This document shows, one piece after another, positions 6,270 to 13,894 of a stretch of 13,894 bases of DNA. The DNA comes from an uncultured Pseudomonas sp. Its GTDB lineage: Bacteria > Pseudomonadota > Gammaproteobacteria > Pseudomonadales > Pseudomonadaceae. Numbering within the stretch: the first letter of the stretch is position 1; each line of letters opens with the position of its first letter. The notes beneath the pieces were generated by a model, which searched no databases, was not told the DNA's origin, and saw nothing but the letters and a program-made list of their open reading frames with translations. The position numbers were made by a program, and so were the translations under genes. The stretch is taken from NCBI GenBank assembly GCA_946886875.1, contig CAMPJN010000060.1:1-13894 (forward strand), written 5' to 3'.

Positions 6270-7568
6270 ATGCGGTACTTGATGCGTTTCGCTGCACTGG
6301 CTTCCACCCTGTTTTTGGCTCTGCCCTTATCAGCAGCCGATATAGCCCTGAAAGACTATGGCTACCCTCTGACCAACCCGTTTGAAGCAACTATTGCCAC
6401 CACCCCGCCGGAACTTCGCCCGCAGTTACCTGACGACGAAGACATCAGGCAGGACGATTACAAGGTCAAACTGCGCCCGGAACGCGAGTTCGAACTGCCG
6501 GAGAATTTCTGGCCCGTGACCAAGATGGGCTATCGCCTGGCCAGACAGAAAGGCGAGGCGCCGCTGATGTTCATCATCGCCGGTACCGGCGCGCATTATT
6601 CGAGTAGCCATGCGGATTACCTGAAGAAGTTGTTCTACGGCGCCGGTTATCACGTGGTGCAACTGTCGTCGCCGACCAGTTACGACTTTATGGCGTCGGC
6701 CTCGCGCTTCGCCACGCCCGGTTACACCAGCGACGATGCCGACGACCTGTATCGCGCCATGCAGGCGGTACGCGCGCAACACCCGAACCTGCAGATCAGC
6801 GAATACCACCTCACCGGTTACAGCCTGGGCGCGCTGCACGCGGGCTTCGTCAGCCAGCTCGACGAAACCCGGCGTAGCTTCAACTTCAAACGGGTATTGC
6901 TGCTCAACCCGCCGGTCAACCTCTACACCTCCCTCACCAACCTCGACCGCCTGGTGCAAACCAAGGTCGAGGGCATCGACAACAGCACCACCTTCTATGA
7001 ATCGGTACTGGCCAAACTGACGCATTACTTTGAGGAAAGAGGCTTTATCGACATCAACGATGCGCTGCTCTATGACTTTCAACAGTCCAAGGAGCAGCTC
7101 TCCGACGAGCAGATGGCCATGCTGATCGGCAGCGCCTTTCGCTTTTCAGCTTCCGATATCGCCTTCACCTCGGACCTGATCAATCGCCGCGGCCTGATCA
7201 CTCCGGTCGCGCATCCAATCAACCAAAGCACCAGCCTCACGCCCTTCTTCAAGCGCGCCTTGCAGTGCGACTTCGATTGCTACCTGACCGAGCAGCTGAT
7301 TCCAATGTGGCGGGCCCGTCATGACGGCGGCAGCCTGACCGATATGGTCGATGAGGTCAGCCTCTATGCCCTTGAGGACTACCTGAAGAAAACCGACAAA
7401 ATCGCCGTGATGCACAACGCCGACGACCTGATTCTCGGCAAGGGTGACCTGGGCTTCCTGCGCCGCACCCTCGGCGACCGCCTGACCCTGTACCCGCTTG
7501 GCGGGCACTGCGGCAACCTCAATTACCGCGTCAACAGCGACGCCATGCTGGAGTTCTTTCGTGGCTAA
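6270..7568 (+). CDS. Exported alpha/beta hydrolase coupled to mlaA
   Basis: This is a 432-residue protein with a signal peptide (MRYLMRFAALASTLFLALPL then SAAD, cleavage about residue 23), so it is probably periplasmic. The hydrolase elements are in order: oxyanion-type loop MFIIAGTGAHYSS (100-112), nucleophile elbow GYSLGA with Ser185, a candidate acid in MHNADDLIL (D385 or D386), and His413 in LGGHCGN near the end. This is a complete Ser-Asp-His arrangement, so esterase, lipase or thioesterase activity is plausible; the substrate is unknown. AAGG lies 10 nt before the ATG at 6270; ATG 6282 is an alternative that keeps the signal peptide. The stop overlaps the mlaA start by 8 nt, so the two are probably one operon. 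That pairing points to envelope lipid as a possible substrate, which is inference. Confidence 0.85.
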   Translation: MRYLMRFAALASTLFLALPLSAADIALKDYGYPLTNPFEATIATTPPELRPQLPDDEDIRQDDYKVKLRPEREFELPENFWPVTKMGYRLARQKGEAPLMFIIAGTGAHYSSSHADYLKKLFYGAGYHVVQLSSPTSYDFMASASRFATPGYTSDDADDLYRAMQAVRAQHPNLQISEYHLTGYSLGALHAGFVSQLDETRRSFNFKRVLLLNPPVNLYTSLTNLDRLVQTKVEGIDNSTTFYESVLAKLTHYFEERGFIDINDALLYDFQQSKEQLSDEQMAMLIGSAFRFSASDIAFTSDLINRRGLITPVAHPINQSTSLTPFFKRALQCDFDCYLTEQLIPMWRARHDGGSLTDMVDEVSLYALEDYLKKTDKIAVMHNADDLILGKGDLGFLRRTLGDRLTLYPLGGHCGNLNYRVNSDAMLEFFRG

Positions 7569-8337
7569 GCCTTTTTCTACCGCCCTACTGTTCGGCCTGC
7601 TGCTGGTCAGCGGCCTGGTTCAGGCGCAACACGACGTCGACGAGGATGGCTTCAAGCAGCCGCTGGAGCATCTGCAATTCAATCCCGGACTCGATCAACG
7701 CGAATTCGAGCGTTCCAGCCTGGACGCCCTACGGGTCTACGACCCACTGGAATCCTGGAACCGTAGGGTCTATCACTTCAACTACCGCTTCGATGAATGG
7801 GTATTCCTGCCGATCGTCGATGGCTACCGCTATGTCACCCCGACCATAGTGCAAAAGGGTGTGAGCAATTTCTTCAGCAACCTGGGCGACGTGCCCAATC
7901 TGTTCAATAGCCTGCTGCAATTCAAAGGCAAACGTTCGCTGCAGACCACCGGGCGCCTGCTGCTCAATACCACCGTCGGGGTCGCCGGGCTCTGGGACCC
8001 GGCAACGAAAATAGGCCTGCCAAAACAGAACGAAGACTTCGGCCAGACCCTGGGCTTCTATGGCACCCCGGCCGGGCCTTACCTGATGCTGCCGCTACTC
8101 GGCCCTTCCAATCTGCGCGACACCGGCGGCCTGGTGGTGGATTTCAATGTGGACTTCCACGCTAACCTGCTCAATGTCGCCGAAGCCAGCCGCGCCCACC
8201 CGGAAATCACCCTGCTGGAAATAGTCGACCAACGCTCCACGGTTAACTTCCGTTATGGCCAACTCAACTCGCCGTTCGAGTATGAAAAAATCCGCTACTT
8301 CTACCACGAGGCGCGCAAGTTGCAGATTGCCGAATAA
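7561..8337 (+). CDS. mlaA: MlaA/VacJ-family outer-membrane phospholipid-removal protein
   Basis: MlaA sits in the outer membrane and removes phospholipids from the outer leaflet, passing them to MlaC and the MlaFEDB pump. Family motifs seen: YDPLESWNRRVYHFNYRFDE (60-79), the VSNFFSNLGDVPNLFNSLLQ segment (101-120), LLNTTVGVAGLWDPA (134-148), and EDFGQTLGFYGTPAGPYLML followed by P and LLGPSNLRDTGG (158-190). The length is 258 aa, as usual. The start is GTG at 7561: GGAG lies 8 nt upstream and a signal peptide begins at once (FSTALLFGLLLVSGLVQA). Unlike E. coli MlaA there is no lipobox; the peptide appears to end VQA-Q and the whole protein has no cysteine. It overlaps the hydrolase gene by 8 nt and is followed by a strong terminator, so it closes a two-gene operon. 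Confidence 0.93.
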   Translation: MAKPFSTALLFGLLLVSGLVQAQHDVDEDGFKQPLEHLQFNPGLDQREFERSSLDALRVYDPLESWNRRVYHFNYRFDEWVFLPIVDGYRYVTPTIVQKGVSNFFSNLGDVPNLFNSLLQFKGKRSLQTTGRLLLNTTVGVAGLWDPATKIGLPKQNEDFGQTLGFYGTPAGPYLMLPLLGPSNLRDTGGLVVDFNVDFHANLLNVAEASRAHPEITLLEIVDQRSTVNFRYGQLNSPFEYEKIRYFYHEARKLQIAE

Positions 8338-8354
8338 GCGTTCAGCTTGACCTG

Positions 8355-8394
8355 AGGGCCGCACCTGGGTTTTAACCTAGCGCGGCCCTTTTTC
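8355..8394 (+). terminator. Strong intrinsic terminator after mlaA
   Basis: AGGGCCGC (8355-8362) pairs with GCGGCCCT (8382-8389). Inside it a second stem forms, CTGGGTT (8365-8371) with AACCTAG (8374-8380), with one G-T wobble. Five Ts follow (8389-8393). It ends the hydrolase-mlaA unit and separates it from the MerR gene. Confidence 0.88.
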
Positions 8395-8410
8395 ATTGCG
8401 GAGACTATCC

Positions 8411-8854
8411 ATGCGTGTCGCTCAACTGGCCAAAGCCGCCGAGGTCAGCGCCGAAACCGTACGCCATTACAGCGAACTCGGGCTATTGCGGCCTTCGCGC
8501 GATCCGCACAACGGCTATCAACAGTTCAGCCAAAGCGATTTGCAGCGCCTGCGCTTTATCGCCCGGGCCCGCCGTCTGGGTTTCAGCCTCAAGGATGTGC
8601 AGGCGATCCTGGCCCGTGCCGACAGCGGCTCCGCGCCTTGCGCCGAAGTGCGCGATTTGATGCGCGAACGCCTGGTCGCACTGCAAGCGCATATCGACGA
8701 ATGCCAGCGCCTGGCTCTGGTGATGCACAACGCGCTCGACGATTGGGCCGGCAAAGCCGAATGCGCCCCCGATGGTCAGGCTATTTGTCGTCTGATCGAA
8801 GATTTCGAACTACCCGGCGAAAGCCGCCCGGCCACGCCCTGCCCCGCGCATTGA
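8411..8854 (+). CDS. MerR-family regulator with divalent-metal-type cysteines
   Basis: This 147-residue regulator of the MerR family binds an overlong promoter spacer as a dimer and activates on effector binding. The N-terminal winged helix has the standard pattern: VAQLAKAAEVSAETVRHYSE (3-22), GLLRPSRDPHNGYQQFS (24-40), LRFIARARRLGFSLKDVQAI (47-66). The dimer helix follows (about 77-112). C77 (SAPCAEV), C118 and C126 (ECAPDGQAIC) match the ligand positions of ZntR/CadR/PbrR-type sensors, where C77 marks divalent-metal rather than Cu(I) response. C98 and C144 are extra. The start ATG has GGAG 7 nt upstream. No efflux pump or chaperone gene lies next to it and no overlong-spacer promoter is evident nearby. 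The effector is inferred. Confidence 0.88.
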   Translation: MRVAQLAKAAEVSAETVRHYSELGLLRPSRDPHNGYQQFSQSDLQRLRFIARARRLGFSLKDVQAILARADSGSAPCAEVRDLMRERLVALQAHIDECQRLALVMHNALDDWAGKAECAPDGQAICRLIEDFELPGESRPATPCPAH

Positions 8855-8895
8855 TCGACGAAGCGACAAAGTTGGTTGGCAGTGGCGATGCTTTT

Positions 8896-8964
8896 GTAGG
8901 GTGGACATAGCGAAGCTTTGTCCACCGCTGACGCTCAGACGGTGGACAAGCCTTCGGCAGGCTT
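8896..8964. repeat. Pseudomonas palindromic repeat with three half-sites
   Basis: GGTGGACA (8900-8907) and TGTCCACC (8919-8926) form a hairpin with inner AGC/GCT and a GAA loop. TGTCCACCG (8919-8927) can instead pair with CGGTGGACA (8940-8948), with inner CTGA/TCAG. The two folds share the middle arm and exclude each other. A further AAGCC/GGCTT pairing lies at 8948-8964. The GTAGGGTGGACA lead is typical of intergenic repeats I recall from Pseudomonas. It sits between two converging genes and may help end transcription, but no long T-run follows. Confidence 0.65.
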
Positions 8965-8986
8965 TAGGCTAACGGGCGCCCGGCTA

Positions 8987-9310
8987 TTACTGCGCGTAAC
9001 GCCGATACAAGCCCGGCGGCACGCCACTGCTGTCGGTGGGCTGCCATGGGCCATTCGGGCTGCTGGACCAGCTCCAGCCGCTGTTCCAGCGATAGTAGGT
9101 GCGCTCGCGGTAGTACAGATCGCGGGCGCCACCGACCACGTACACGCCCAACCCCGCATCCCAATGACTCTCCGCCCCTGGCGGTGGCGCGTAACGCGGA
9201 TGGGACTTGCTGATGACGGGATTCTGGCTGATCGGTGCATTGCTGTGCACCGCGCAACCGGTCAGGCCGGACAAGGCGATGGACAAGGCAAGCGGTAGCA
9301 GGTGTTTCAT
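8987..9310 (-). CDS. Small lipoprotein at the end of the ccm operon
   Basis: This is a 107-residue protein with a lipoprotein signal: [19 protein letters not shown], lipobox LTGC with C19. Alanine follows the cysteine, so outer-membrane sorting is expected. The mature part is rich in Trp, Tyr and Pro: [20 protein letters not shown] (49-68), [18 protein letters not shown] (72-89) and VPPGLYRRY (97-105). Similar short aromatic lipoproteins occur in Pseudomonas, to my memory without an assigned function. The start was chosen from the lipobox: the ATG at 9308-9310 overlaps the ccmI stop as ATGA, with AAGGA just upstream. A longer frame to 9394 lies wholly inside ccmI and is not used. Coupling to ccmI suggests expression with cytochrome c maturation; a direct role is unproven. 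Confidence 0.85.
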   Translation of the reverse strand: MKHLLPLALSIALSGLTGCAVHSNAPISQNPVISKSHPRYAPPPGAESHWDAGLGVYVVGGARDLYYRERTYYRWNSGWSWSSSPNGPWQPTDSSGVPPGLYRRYAQ

Positions 9311-10509
9311 TGTCCTTGGCCCTCGGCGGTGTCGATGGTCAGGTGCTGCGGCTCGACGGTGCTGCTGGCCAGCGGCTCGCTGCTGCCTATCCATTCGCCG
9401 GCCGTGGCGTTGCCGCTGCGCGAGATACGCGCCAGCAGTTGCACCTGCTCGAAGCCGGATATCTTCAGCTGCGGCATCATCGCATCGCTATCGGACAGGC
9501 TCACCTCGGCCGGCAGATCGGCCACGGTCAGGCGTTTCACCGCCAACGGCATCGGTGGGCCGGATACCGCGCGGGCGAAGACGAACACCGCATCGCCGGG
9601 CTGCACTTTGCCCTTAAGCTCATCGGCCAACGCGACTGTAACGGTCAAGGTCTGCGCTGAAGCCACCGCGGCGTCGGCCGCCGGCGGATTGAGGCGCTTG
9701 CGGGCTTGTTCGATGCCGCCTTGAATGGCCGCGCGCGACGGGTCTTGCGGCGGCAAAGCTGCGACCAATTGCTGCCAGTAATCGATGGCCTGCTGGAAAC
9801 GCTGCTCTTCATAGGCGGCGATACCGAGCAGACCGAGACTGGTCACTTCGGCCGGATCGGCGCGCAGCGCTTCGTCGGTCAGCGCCTGCAATTGCTCGCT
9901 CCATTGCCGCTCGCCTGCGAAGTACAGCGCCTGCGCCCACTGGCCCAACAGCTCGGGCGCGCGCTCGCTCAGGTTCACCGCCCGTTCGAAAGCCGCGGCC
10001 GCGTCGCCCGCGCGCTCCTGGGCCATATAGGTACGGCCGAGGAAATACCAGGCCTCTGCCGAATCGGGCTCGCTCTTCACCTGGGCTTCCAGGCGCGCGG
10101 TCATTTCTTCGATGGTTTTCGGCTGTTCAGCGAAGGTTCGCGCCCGCTCGACATCGTCGATCGCGCCCCAGTGCAGATACAGGCCATAAGCCAACAGCGG
10201 CATCAACAAGGCGGCGGTCAGCGGCACCTTGCTGCCGAGCACGCGCTGGCGCGGTTGGCCCTGAGCGCCCTCGGTATCGGCCAGCAGCTCGCGGGCCGCC
10301 TCGTCGCGACCGGCTTGCAGTTGCTGGGCGTCGAGCGCGCCCGCAGCGTGCTGGCTTTGCAGCTCCTGCAGACGCTCCTGATACAGGCTCACATTGAGTG
10401 CGGTACGGTCCTCTTCGGCTTGCGCCTTACGCCCGCGCACCACGGGAAGCAGCAGAAAAGCCAAGGCCGCCAGCAACAGCAAACCGGCGCACAACCAGAA
10501 TTCGATCAT
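9307..10509 (-). CDS. ccmI: CcmI, TPR subunit of the heme ligation complex
   Basis: CcmI (CycH) holds apocytochrome c near CcmF/CcmH. The 400-residue protein has an N-terminal helix (about 5-23, [17 protein letters not shown]), a cytoplasmic loop with a coiled-coil-like stretch ([20 protein letters not shown]), and a second helix (about 95-113, [19 protein letters not shown]). A periplasmic TPR domain (about 130-270) follows, for example [20 protein letters not shown]. The C-terminal beta-rich domain (about 285-395) contains [20 protein letters not shown], typical of the CcmI C-terminus. The ATG shares one base with the ccmH stop (TGATG) and the ribosome site is weak (GGAAA), so translation probably relies on coupling. 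Its own stop overlaps the lipoprotein start. Full-length CcmI separate from a short CcmH is the Pseudomonas arrangement; in E. coli the two are fused. Confidence 0.93.
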   Translation of the reverse strand: MIEFWLCAGLLLLAALAFLLLPVVRGRKAQAEEDRTALNVSLYQERLQELQSQHAAGALDAQQLQAGRDEAARELLADTEGAQGQPRQRVLGSKVPLTAALLMPLLAYGLYLHWGAIDDVERARTFAEQPKTIEEMTARLEAQVKSEPDSAEAWYFLGRTYMAQERAGDAAAAFERAVNLSERAPELLGQWAQALYFAGERQWSEQLQALTDEALRADPAEVTSLGLLGIAAYEEQRFQQAIDYWQQLVAALPPQDPSRAAIQGGIEQARKRLNPPAADAAVASAQTLTVTVALADELKGKVQPGDAVFVFARAVSGPPMPLAVKRLTVADLPAEVSLSDSDAMMPQLKISGFEQVQLLARISRSGNATAGEWIGSSEPLASSTVEPQHLTIDTAEGQGQ

Positions 10510-11006
10510 CAGTCTTTGTTTTCCACAGGCGGTTGATTGGTGGGCTGTTGATTAAGCAGCGCAGCCAGACGCTGCTGTTCATCCGCAGAAAGGCCGCTGG
10601 GGGCGACGCTCTGCTTGCCACGACGACGCAGCACTATGACCCCGAGCATCGCGAAACCGCCGATCAGCAAAGCCGCCGGGCCGTACCACAACAACAGGGT
10701 GCGCGCCGTCACCGGCGGCTTGTACAGCACGAAATCGCCGTAGCGACTGACCAGAAACTCGATGATCTGCTCGTTGCTCTTGCCCTCTTCGAGCATGCGG
10801 AAGATCTGCGCGCGCAGGTCCATGGCGATAGGCGCATCGGAGTCGGCGATATTCTGGTTCTGGCACTTGGGGCAGCGCAGCTCTTCGACCAGGGTGCGAT
10901 AGCGCTCGCGCTCTGCTTCGCTGGCGAACTCATAGGTATCGATGGCGGCCTGGGCGCTGCCAAGCAATGCCAAGCCCAATACGGCGGCACCGAGCCAACG
11001 CTTCAT
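10509..11006 (-). CDS. ccmH: CcmH, thiol oxidoreductase of cytochrome c maturation
   Basis: CcmH helps reduce the CXXCH cysteines of apocytochrome c in the periplasm, receiving electrons from CcmG. The 165-residue form has a signal peptide ([20 protein letters not shown]), then the three-helix domain with the family motif [14 protein letters not shown] (C45 and C48), [20 protein letters not shown] and [15 protein letters not shown]. One transmembrane helix follows (about 103-126, [19 protein letters not shown]) and a short cytoplasmic tail. This is the short CcmH, without the fused CcmI part seen in E. coli. The start overlaps the ccmG stop as ATGA with GAGG just upstream. Confidence 0.95.
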   Translation of the reverse strand: MKRWLGAAVLGLALLGSAQAAIDTYEFASEAERERYRTLVEELRCPKCQNQNIADSDAPIAMDLRAQIFRMLEEGKSNEQIIEFLVSRYGDFVLYKPPVTARTLLLWYGPAALLIGGFAMLGVIVLRRRGKQSVAPSGLSADEQQRLAALLNQQPTNQPPVENKD

Positions 11007-11539
11007 TGCGCGACCTCATCGACCAGCTCTTGATAAAGCGGCGCCAACTGTTCGCGCCAGACCCGCTCGTCGATCACCCCGACGTACTTGTGGCGGATGA
11101 TGCCGTGCTTGTCGACCAGAAAGGTCTCGGGCGCGCCATACACGCCGAGGTCCAGGCCCAGGGTGCCGCGCGCGTCGTTGATATTGAGCTGATAGGGGTT
11201 ATGCAACTCCACCAGCCATTTCTGCGCAGCGGCGTTGTCGTCCTTGTAGTTGACGCCATGGATGGTCACGCCCATTTCCGCCAGTTTGTTCAGCACCGGG
11301 TGCTCGGCGCGGCAGGCCACGCACCAGGTGGCCCAGACGTTGACCAACGCCGGTTTGCCCTTGAAATCGGCCAGGCTAAGGGTTTTATCGCCCTGTACCG
11401 CCGGCAGGGAGAACGCCGGGAACGGCTTGCCGATCAGCGCCGAGGGCAACTCCGACGGGTCGAGAAACAGGCCGCGGTAGAGAAACAGCGCCACGCCGAG
11501 AAATATCGCCAACGGCAACAGCAAAATCAGACGTTTCAT
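11003..11539 (-). CDS. ccmG: CcmG/DsbE, periplasmic thioredoxin-like reductase
   Basis: CcmG is a membrane-anchored thioredoxin-fold protein that passes electrons from DsbD to CcmH or apocytochrome c. The 178-residue protein has an N-terminal anchor (about 4-20, LILLLPLAIFLGVALFL), the DsbE-type approach GKPFPAFSLPAV, the strand PALVNVWATW, and the active site WCVAC (C73, C76) followed by RAEHPVL. The GVNYKDD segment (95-101), the cis-proline loop YGAPETFLVD (P137) and HKYVG are typical of CcmG. The active site differs from the E. coli WCPTC form in lacking proline between the cysteines. The start has GGAGG 7 nt upstream and overlaps the ccmF stop as ATGA. Confidence 0.95.
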   Translation of the reverse strand: MKRLILLLPLAIFLGVALFLYRGLFLDPSELPSALIGKPFPAFSLPAVQGDKTLSLADFKGKPALVNVWATWCVACRAEHPVLNKLAEMGVTIHGVNYKDDNAAAQKWLVELHNPYQLNINDARGTLGLDLGVYGAPETFLVDKHGIIRHKYVGVIDERVWREQLAPLYQELVDEVAQ

Positions 11540-13509
11540 GCTTGCGCCTCCGCCATGCCCAAGGCTTCGCGAACCCGGGTTTTGACCTTGATCCGGTAGC
11601 GTTTATCCGAGGCCGAGAGCACACCGCCCAGGCCCATCAGCAGCGCACCGAACCAGATCCAGCGAACGAACGGCTTGATATGCACGCGCACCGCCCAGGC
11701 GCCGTTTTCCAGCGGCTCGCCGAGGGCAACGAACAAATCGCGGGTGATCCCGGCGTCGATACCGGCTTCGGTCATCACCGATTGCTGCACGGTATAGAAG
11801 CGCTTTTCCGGATGCAGCACCGAGACCAGTTGGCCGTCCTCGAGGATGCGTACCGTGCCTTTGTCCGAGGTGAAGTTCGGCCCCTCGTAATGCTCCGCGC
11901 CTTCGAAGATGAACTGATAACCGCCGATGTCCACCGAATCGCACGGTGCCATGCGCATATCGCGTTCGAAGCTGCCCATGCTGGTGAGGATCACCCCCAG
12001 CGCGCAGACGGCGATGCCCAGGTGCGCGGTCTGCATGCCCCAATAGCTGCGAGTCAGGCCGCCCAGCCCCTTGACCAGGCCCTTGTGCCGGGTCTTGTCG
12101 AACAGGTCGCGCAGGCCGGCCAGCACCACCCAGGCGGCGAGCAGGCAGACGCCCAGCACCGCCCAGTTGAAATCGCCGACCAGGAAGGTCGCCGCCAGCG
12201 CCAACAGCATGCTGACGATCAGTACCGGGGCGAGCATGCCCAGCAGCCAGCGCAACGGCGTGTCCTTCCAGCGCACTATGACGCCGACCGCCATCATCGC
12301 CATCAGCAGGCCCATCAGCGGCACGAACAGCGCGTTGAAATACGGCGGACCGACCGACAACTTGGCCCCGGTCATGGCGTCCAGCACCAGCGGATAGAGG
12401 GTGCCGAGCAGGATCATCGAGGCCGCCACCACCAGAATCAGGTTATTCACCAGCAGCAAGGTTTCCCGCGACCAGAGGGCGAAGCCGACCTGGCTCTTGA
12501 CCACAGGCGCGCGGATGGCGAACAGGGTCAGCGAACCGCCAACCACCAGCAGCAGGAACGCCAGAATGAACACGCCACGCTCCGGGTCGCTGGCGAAGGC
12601 ATGCACCGAGGTCAGCACCCCCGAACGCACCAGGAAGGTGCCGAGCAGGCTCAGGGAAAAGGCGGCGATGGCCAGCAGCACGGTCCAGCTTTTGAACACG
12701 CCGCGTTTCTCGGTCACCGCCAGGGAGTGGATCAGCGCGGTGCCGACCAACCAAGGCATAAAGGAGGCATTCTCCACCGGGTCCCAGAACCACCAACCGC
12801 CCCAGCCGAGCTCGTAGTAGGCCCACCAGGAACCCAGGGCGATACCCACGCCGAGAAAGGCCCAGGCGACTATGGTCCAGGGCCGCGACCAACGCGCCCA
12901 GGCCGCATCCAGCTTGCCGCCGAGCAACGCTGCGATAGCGAAGGCGAAGGCCACGGAGAAGCCGACATAGCCCATATAGAGCATCGGCGGATGGATGATC
13001 AGGCCGAAATCCTGCAACAGCGGGTTGAGGTCGCGACCATCGGTCGGGGTGTTGAACAACAGGCGTTCGAAGGGGTTGGAGGTAACGATCAGAAACAGCA
13101 GAAAACCGATGCTGATAATGCCCATCACGCCCAGTACGCGGGCGAGCATTTCTTCCGGCAATTGCCGCGAGAAGATCGACACGGCGAAGGTCCAGCCCGC
13201 CAGGATCAAGCCCCAGAGCAGCAGCGAACCTTCGTGTGCGCCCCATACGGCGCTGAATTTGTAGTACCAGGGCAAGGCGCTGTTGGAGTTGTGCGCGACG
13301 TAGGCGACGCTGAAGTCGTCGACCATAAAGGCGTAGGTCAGGCAGATAAAGGCGAACGCCATAAAGCTGAACTGGCCCCAGGCCGCCGGTTGCGCCAGGC
13401 TCATCCACTGGCGATCGCCGCGCCAGGCGCCAATCAGCGGCAGGGTCGCCTGCACCAGGGCCATGCACAGGGCGAGGATCATCGCCAGGTGGCCGAGTTC
13501 GGGGATCAT
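11536..13509 (-). CDS. ccmF: CcmF, heme lyase subunit of cytochrome c maturation
   Basis: CcmF takes heme from holo-CcmE and attaches it to apocytochrome c at the periplasmic face. The 657-residue protein is polytopic (about 15 helices). The heme-handling WWD domain is seen at 236-252 ([17 protein letters not shown]). Histidines at the conserved positions are H173 ([13 protein letters not shown]), H261 ([13 protein letters not shown]), H303 ([13 protein letters not shown]) and H496 (QTAHLGIAV). The large periplasmic domain near the C-terminus (about 510-610) contains [20 protein letters not shown], and a last helix (about 618-636) closes the protein. Length and motifs are those of an intact CcmF. 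The ATG overlaps the ccmE stop as ATGA and has a full AGGAGG 6 nt upstream (13516-13521), the best ribosome site in the operon. Confidence 0.97.
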   Translation of the reverse strand: MIPELGHLAMILALCMALVQATLPLIGAWRGDRQWMSLAQPAAWGQFSFMAFAFICLTYAFMVDDFSVAYVAHNSNSALPWYYKFSAVWGAHEGSLLLWGLILAGWTFAVSIFSRQLPEEMLARVLGVMGIISIGFLLFLIVTSNPFERLLFNTPTDGRDLNPLLQDFGLIIHPPMLYMGYVGFSVAFAFAIAALLGGKLDAAWARWSRPWTIVAWAFLGVGIALGSWWAYYELGWGGWWFWDPVENASFMPWLVGTALIHSLAVTEKRGVFKSWTVLLAIAAFSLSLLGTFLVRSGVLTSVHAFASDPERGVFILAFLLLVVGGSLTLFAIRAPVVKSQVGFALWSRETLLLVNNLILVVAASMILLGTLYPLVLDAMTGAKLSVGPPYFNALFVPLMGLLMAMMAVGVIVRWKDTPLRWLLGMLAPVLIVSMLLALAATFLVGDFNWAVLGVCLLAAWVVLAGLRDLFDKTRHKGLVKGLGGLTRSYWGMQTAHLGIAVCALGVILTSMGSFERDMRMAPCDSVDIGGYQFIFEGAEHYEGPNFTSDKGTVRILEDGQLVSVLHPEKRFYTVQQSVMTEAGIDAGITRDLFVALGEPLENGAWAVRVHIKPFVRWIWFGALLMGLGGVLSASDKRYRIKVKTRVREALGMAEAQA

Positions 13510-13894
13510 TGCGCGCCTCCTGCTGTGCTGGATTGAGTGGCTGCGTCATGCTGTTGCTTCATGCCGCTCTGTTCCAGGGCTTGCATGACTTCTGGCGGCA
13601 TGTAGTTCTCGTCGTGCTTGGCCAGCACCTCATCGGCGATCAGGGTGCCGCTGCCATCGAGTTTGCCCATGGCGACTATGCCCTGCCCTTCGCGGAACAG
13701 GTCCGGGAGGATGCCGCTGTAGCGGATGGTCACGCTCTTCACCCCGTCGGTGACCACGAAATCGGTTTCCAGGGAGTCGCTGGAACGCTTCACCGAGCCC
13801 ATCTCGACCAAGCCACCGGCACGGATGCGGGTGTCCTGTGGCGCTTCGCCGTTGGCGATCTGGGTCGGCGAATAGAACAGATTGATGTTCTGCT
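13506..13894 (-). CDS. ccmE: CcmE, periplasmic heme chaperone (5' end beyond the window)
   Basis: CcmE binds heme covalently through a histidine and delivers it to CcmF. The visible 128 residues are the OB-fold domain and tail: [60 protein letters not shown] and [20 protein letters not shown]. The H in [10 protein letters not shown] corresponds to the heme-binding His130 of E. coli, and the nearby Y to the axial ligand Tyr134. The N-terminal membrane anchor lies beyond 13894. The tail after PPEV ([16 protein letters not shown] and on) is flexible and polar, as usual. The stop overlaps the ccmF ATG. ccmA, B, C and D would be expected further right. Confidence 0.95.
   Translation of the reverse strand, partial: QNINLFYSPTQIANGEAPQDTRIRAGGLVEMGSVKRSSDSLETDFVVTDGVKSVTIRYSGILPDLFREGQGIVAMGKLDGSGTLIADEVLAKHDENYMPPEVMQALEQSGMKQQHDAATQSSTAGGAQ

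Noticed and set aside
9706..10536. A 276-codon plus-strand frame opposite ccmI
   Set aside because: Low-complexity Gln/Arg/Leu composition and complete overlap with ccmI; no independent support.
11542..13536. A 664-codon open frame on the plus strand opposite ccmF
   Set aside because: Its product is mostly His, Gln, Arg and Ala with no domain, and it is the mirror of a well-identified membrane protein gene in GC-rich DNA. It is a codon-bias shadow.
1..13894. CRISPR arrays, tRNA or rRNA genes, and intact insertion sequences
   Set aside because: I saw no regularly spaced direct repeats, no cloverleaf-like sequence with tRNA consensus arms, and no transposase reading frame.

Overview
The window looks like a Pseudomonas chromosome segment. 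The evidence is GC-rich coding sequence, a REP-type inverted pair built on a GTAGGAGCC core at the left edge, a second genus-style palindromic repeat near 8.9 kb, and recognisable Pseudomonas-like proteins (CcmE-F-G-H-I, MlaA, an AFG1/ZapE ATPase, a GH17 membrane protein). The species cannot be fixed from this sequence alone.

Left part (1-1753): a REP pair, a small unrecognised helical protein (262-642, minus), and a decayed two-gene module on the minus strand. The module has a C-terminal remnant of an AbiEi-like antitoxin (1328-1519) joined by a GTGA overlap to an AbiEii-like nucleotidyltransferase (849-1331). The second gene is interrupted by one in-frame amber codon and also seems short at its C-terminus. 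The 1520-1753 stretch holds no gene I can support.

Middle part (1754-8854): an AFG1/ZapE-family ATPase (minus, GTG start) with a near-perfect dyad in its leader; divergent from it a DUF2061 membrane protein; a GH17 beta-1,3-glucan-active enzyme fused to a polytopic membrane domain, whose 3' end overlaps a convergent four-helix membrane protein; an SSAT-like GNAT acetyltransferase; an exported alpha/beta hydrolase that overlaps mlaA by 8 nt and probably forms an operon with it; a strong intrinsic terminator; and a MerR regulator with the cysteine pattern of divalent-metal sensors but no target gene beside it.

Right part (8987-13894, all minus): the distal cytochrome c maturation operon in the order ccmE (cut by the window edge), ccmF, ccmG, ccmH, ccmI and a small lipoprotein gene. 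Every junction overlaps by 1 or 4 nt, which suggests translational coupling. CcmE carries heme, CcmF/CcmH/CcmI form the heme ligation complex and CcmG supplies reductant to apocytochrome cysteines. The lipoprotein gene is coupled to ccmI, so it is probably expressed with the pathway.

Most of the window is conserved housekeeping sequence. I see no convincing wholly new system. The points most worth a second look are the nonsense-broken AbiE-like module, the hydrolase-MlaA coupling with a cysteine-free MlaA, the ccm-coupled lipoprotein, and the repeat at 8.9 kb that can fold into two mutually exclusive hairpins.
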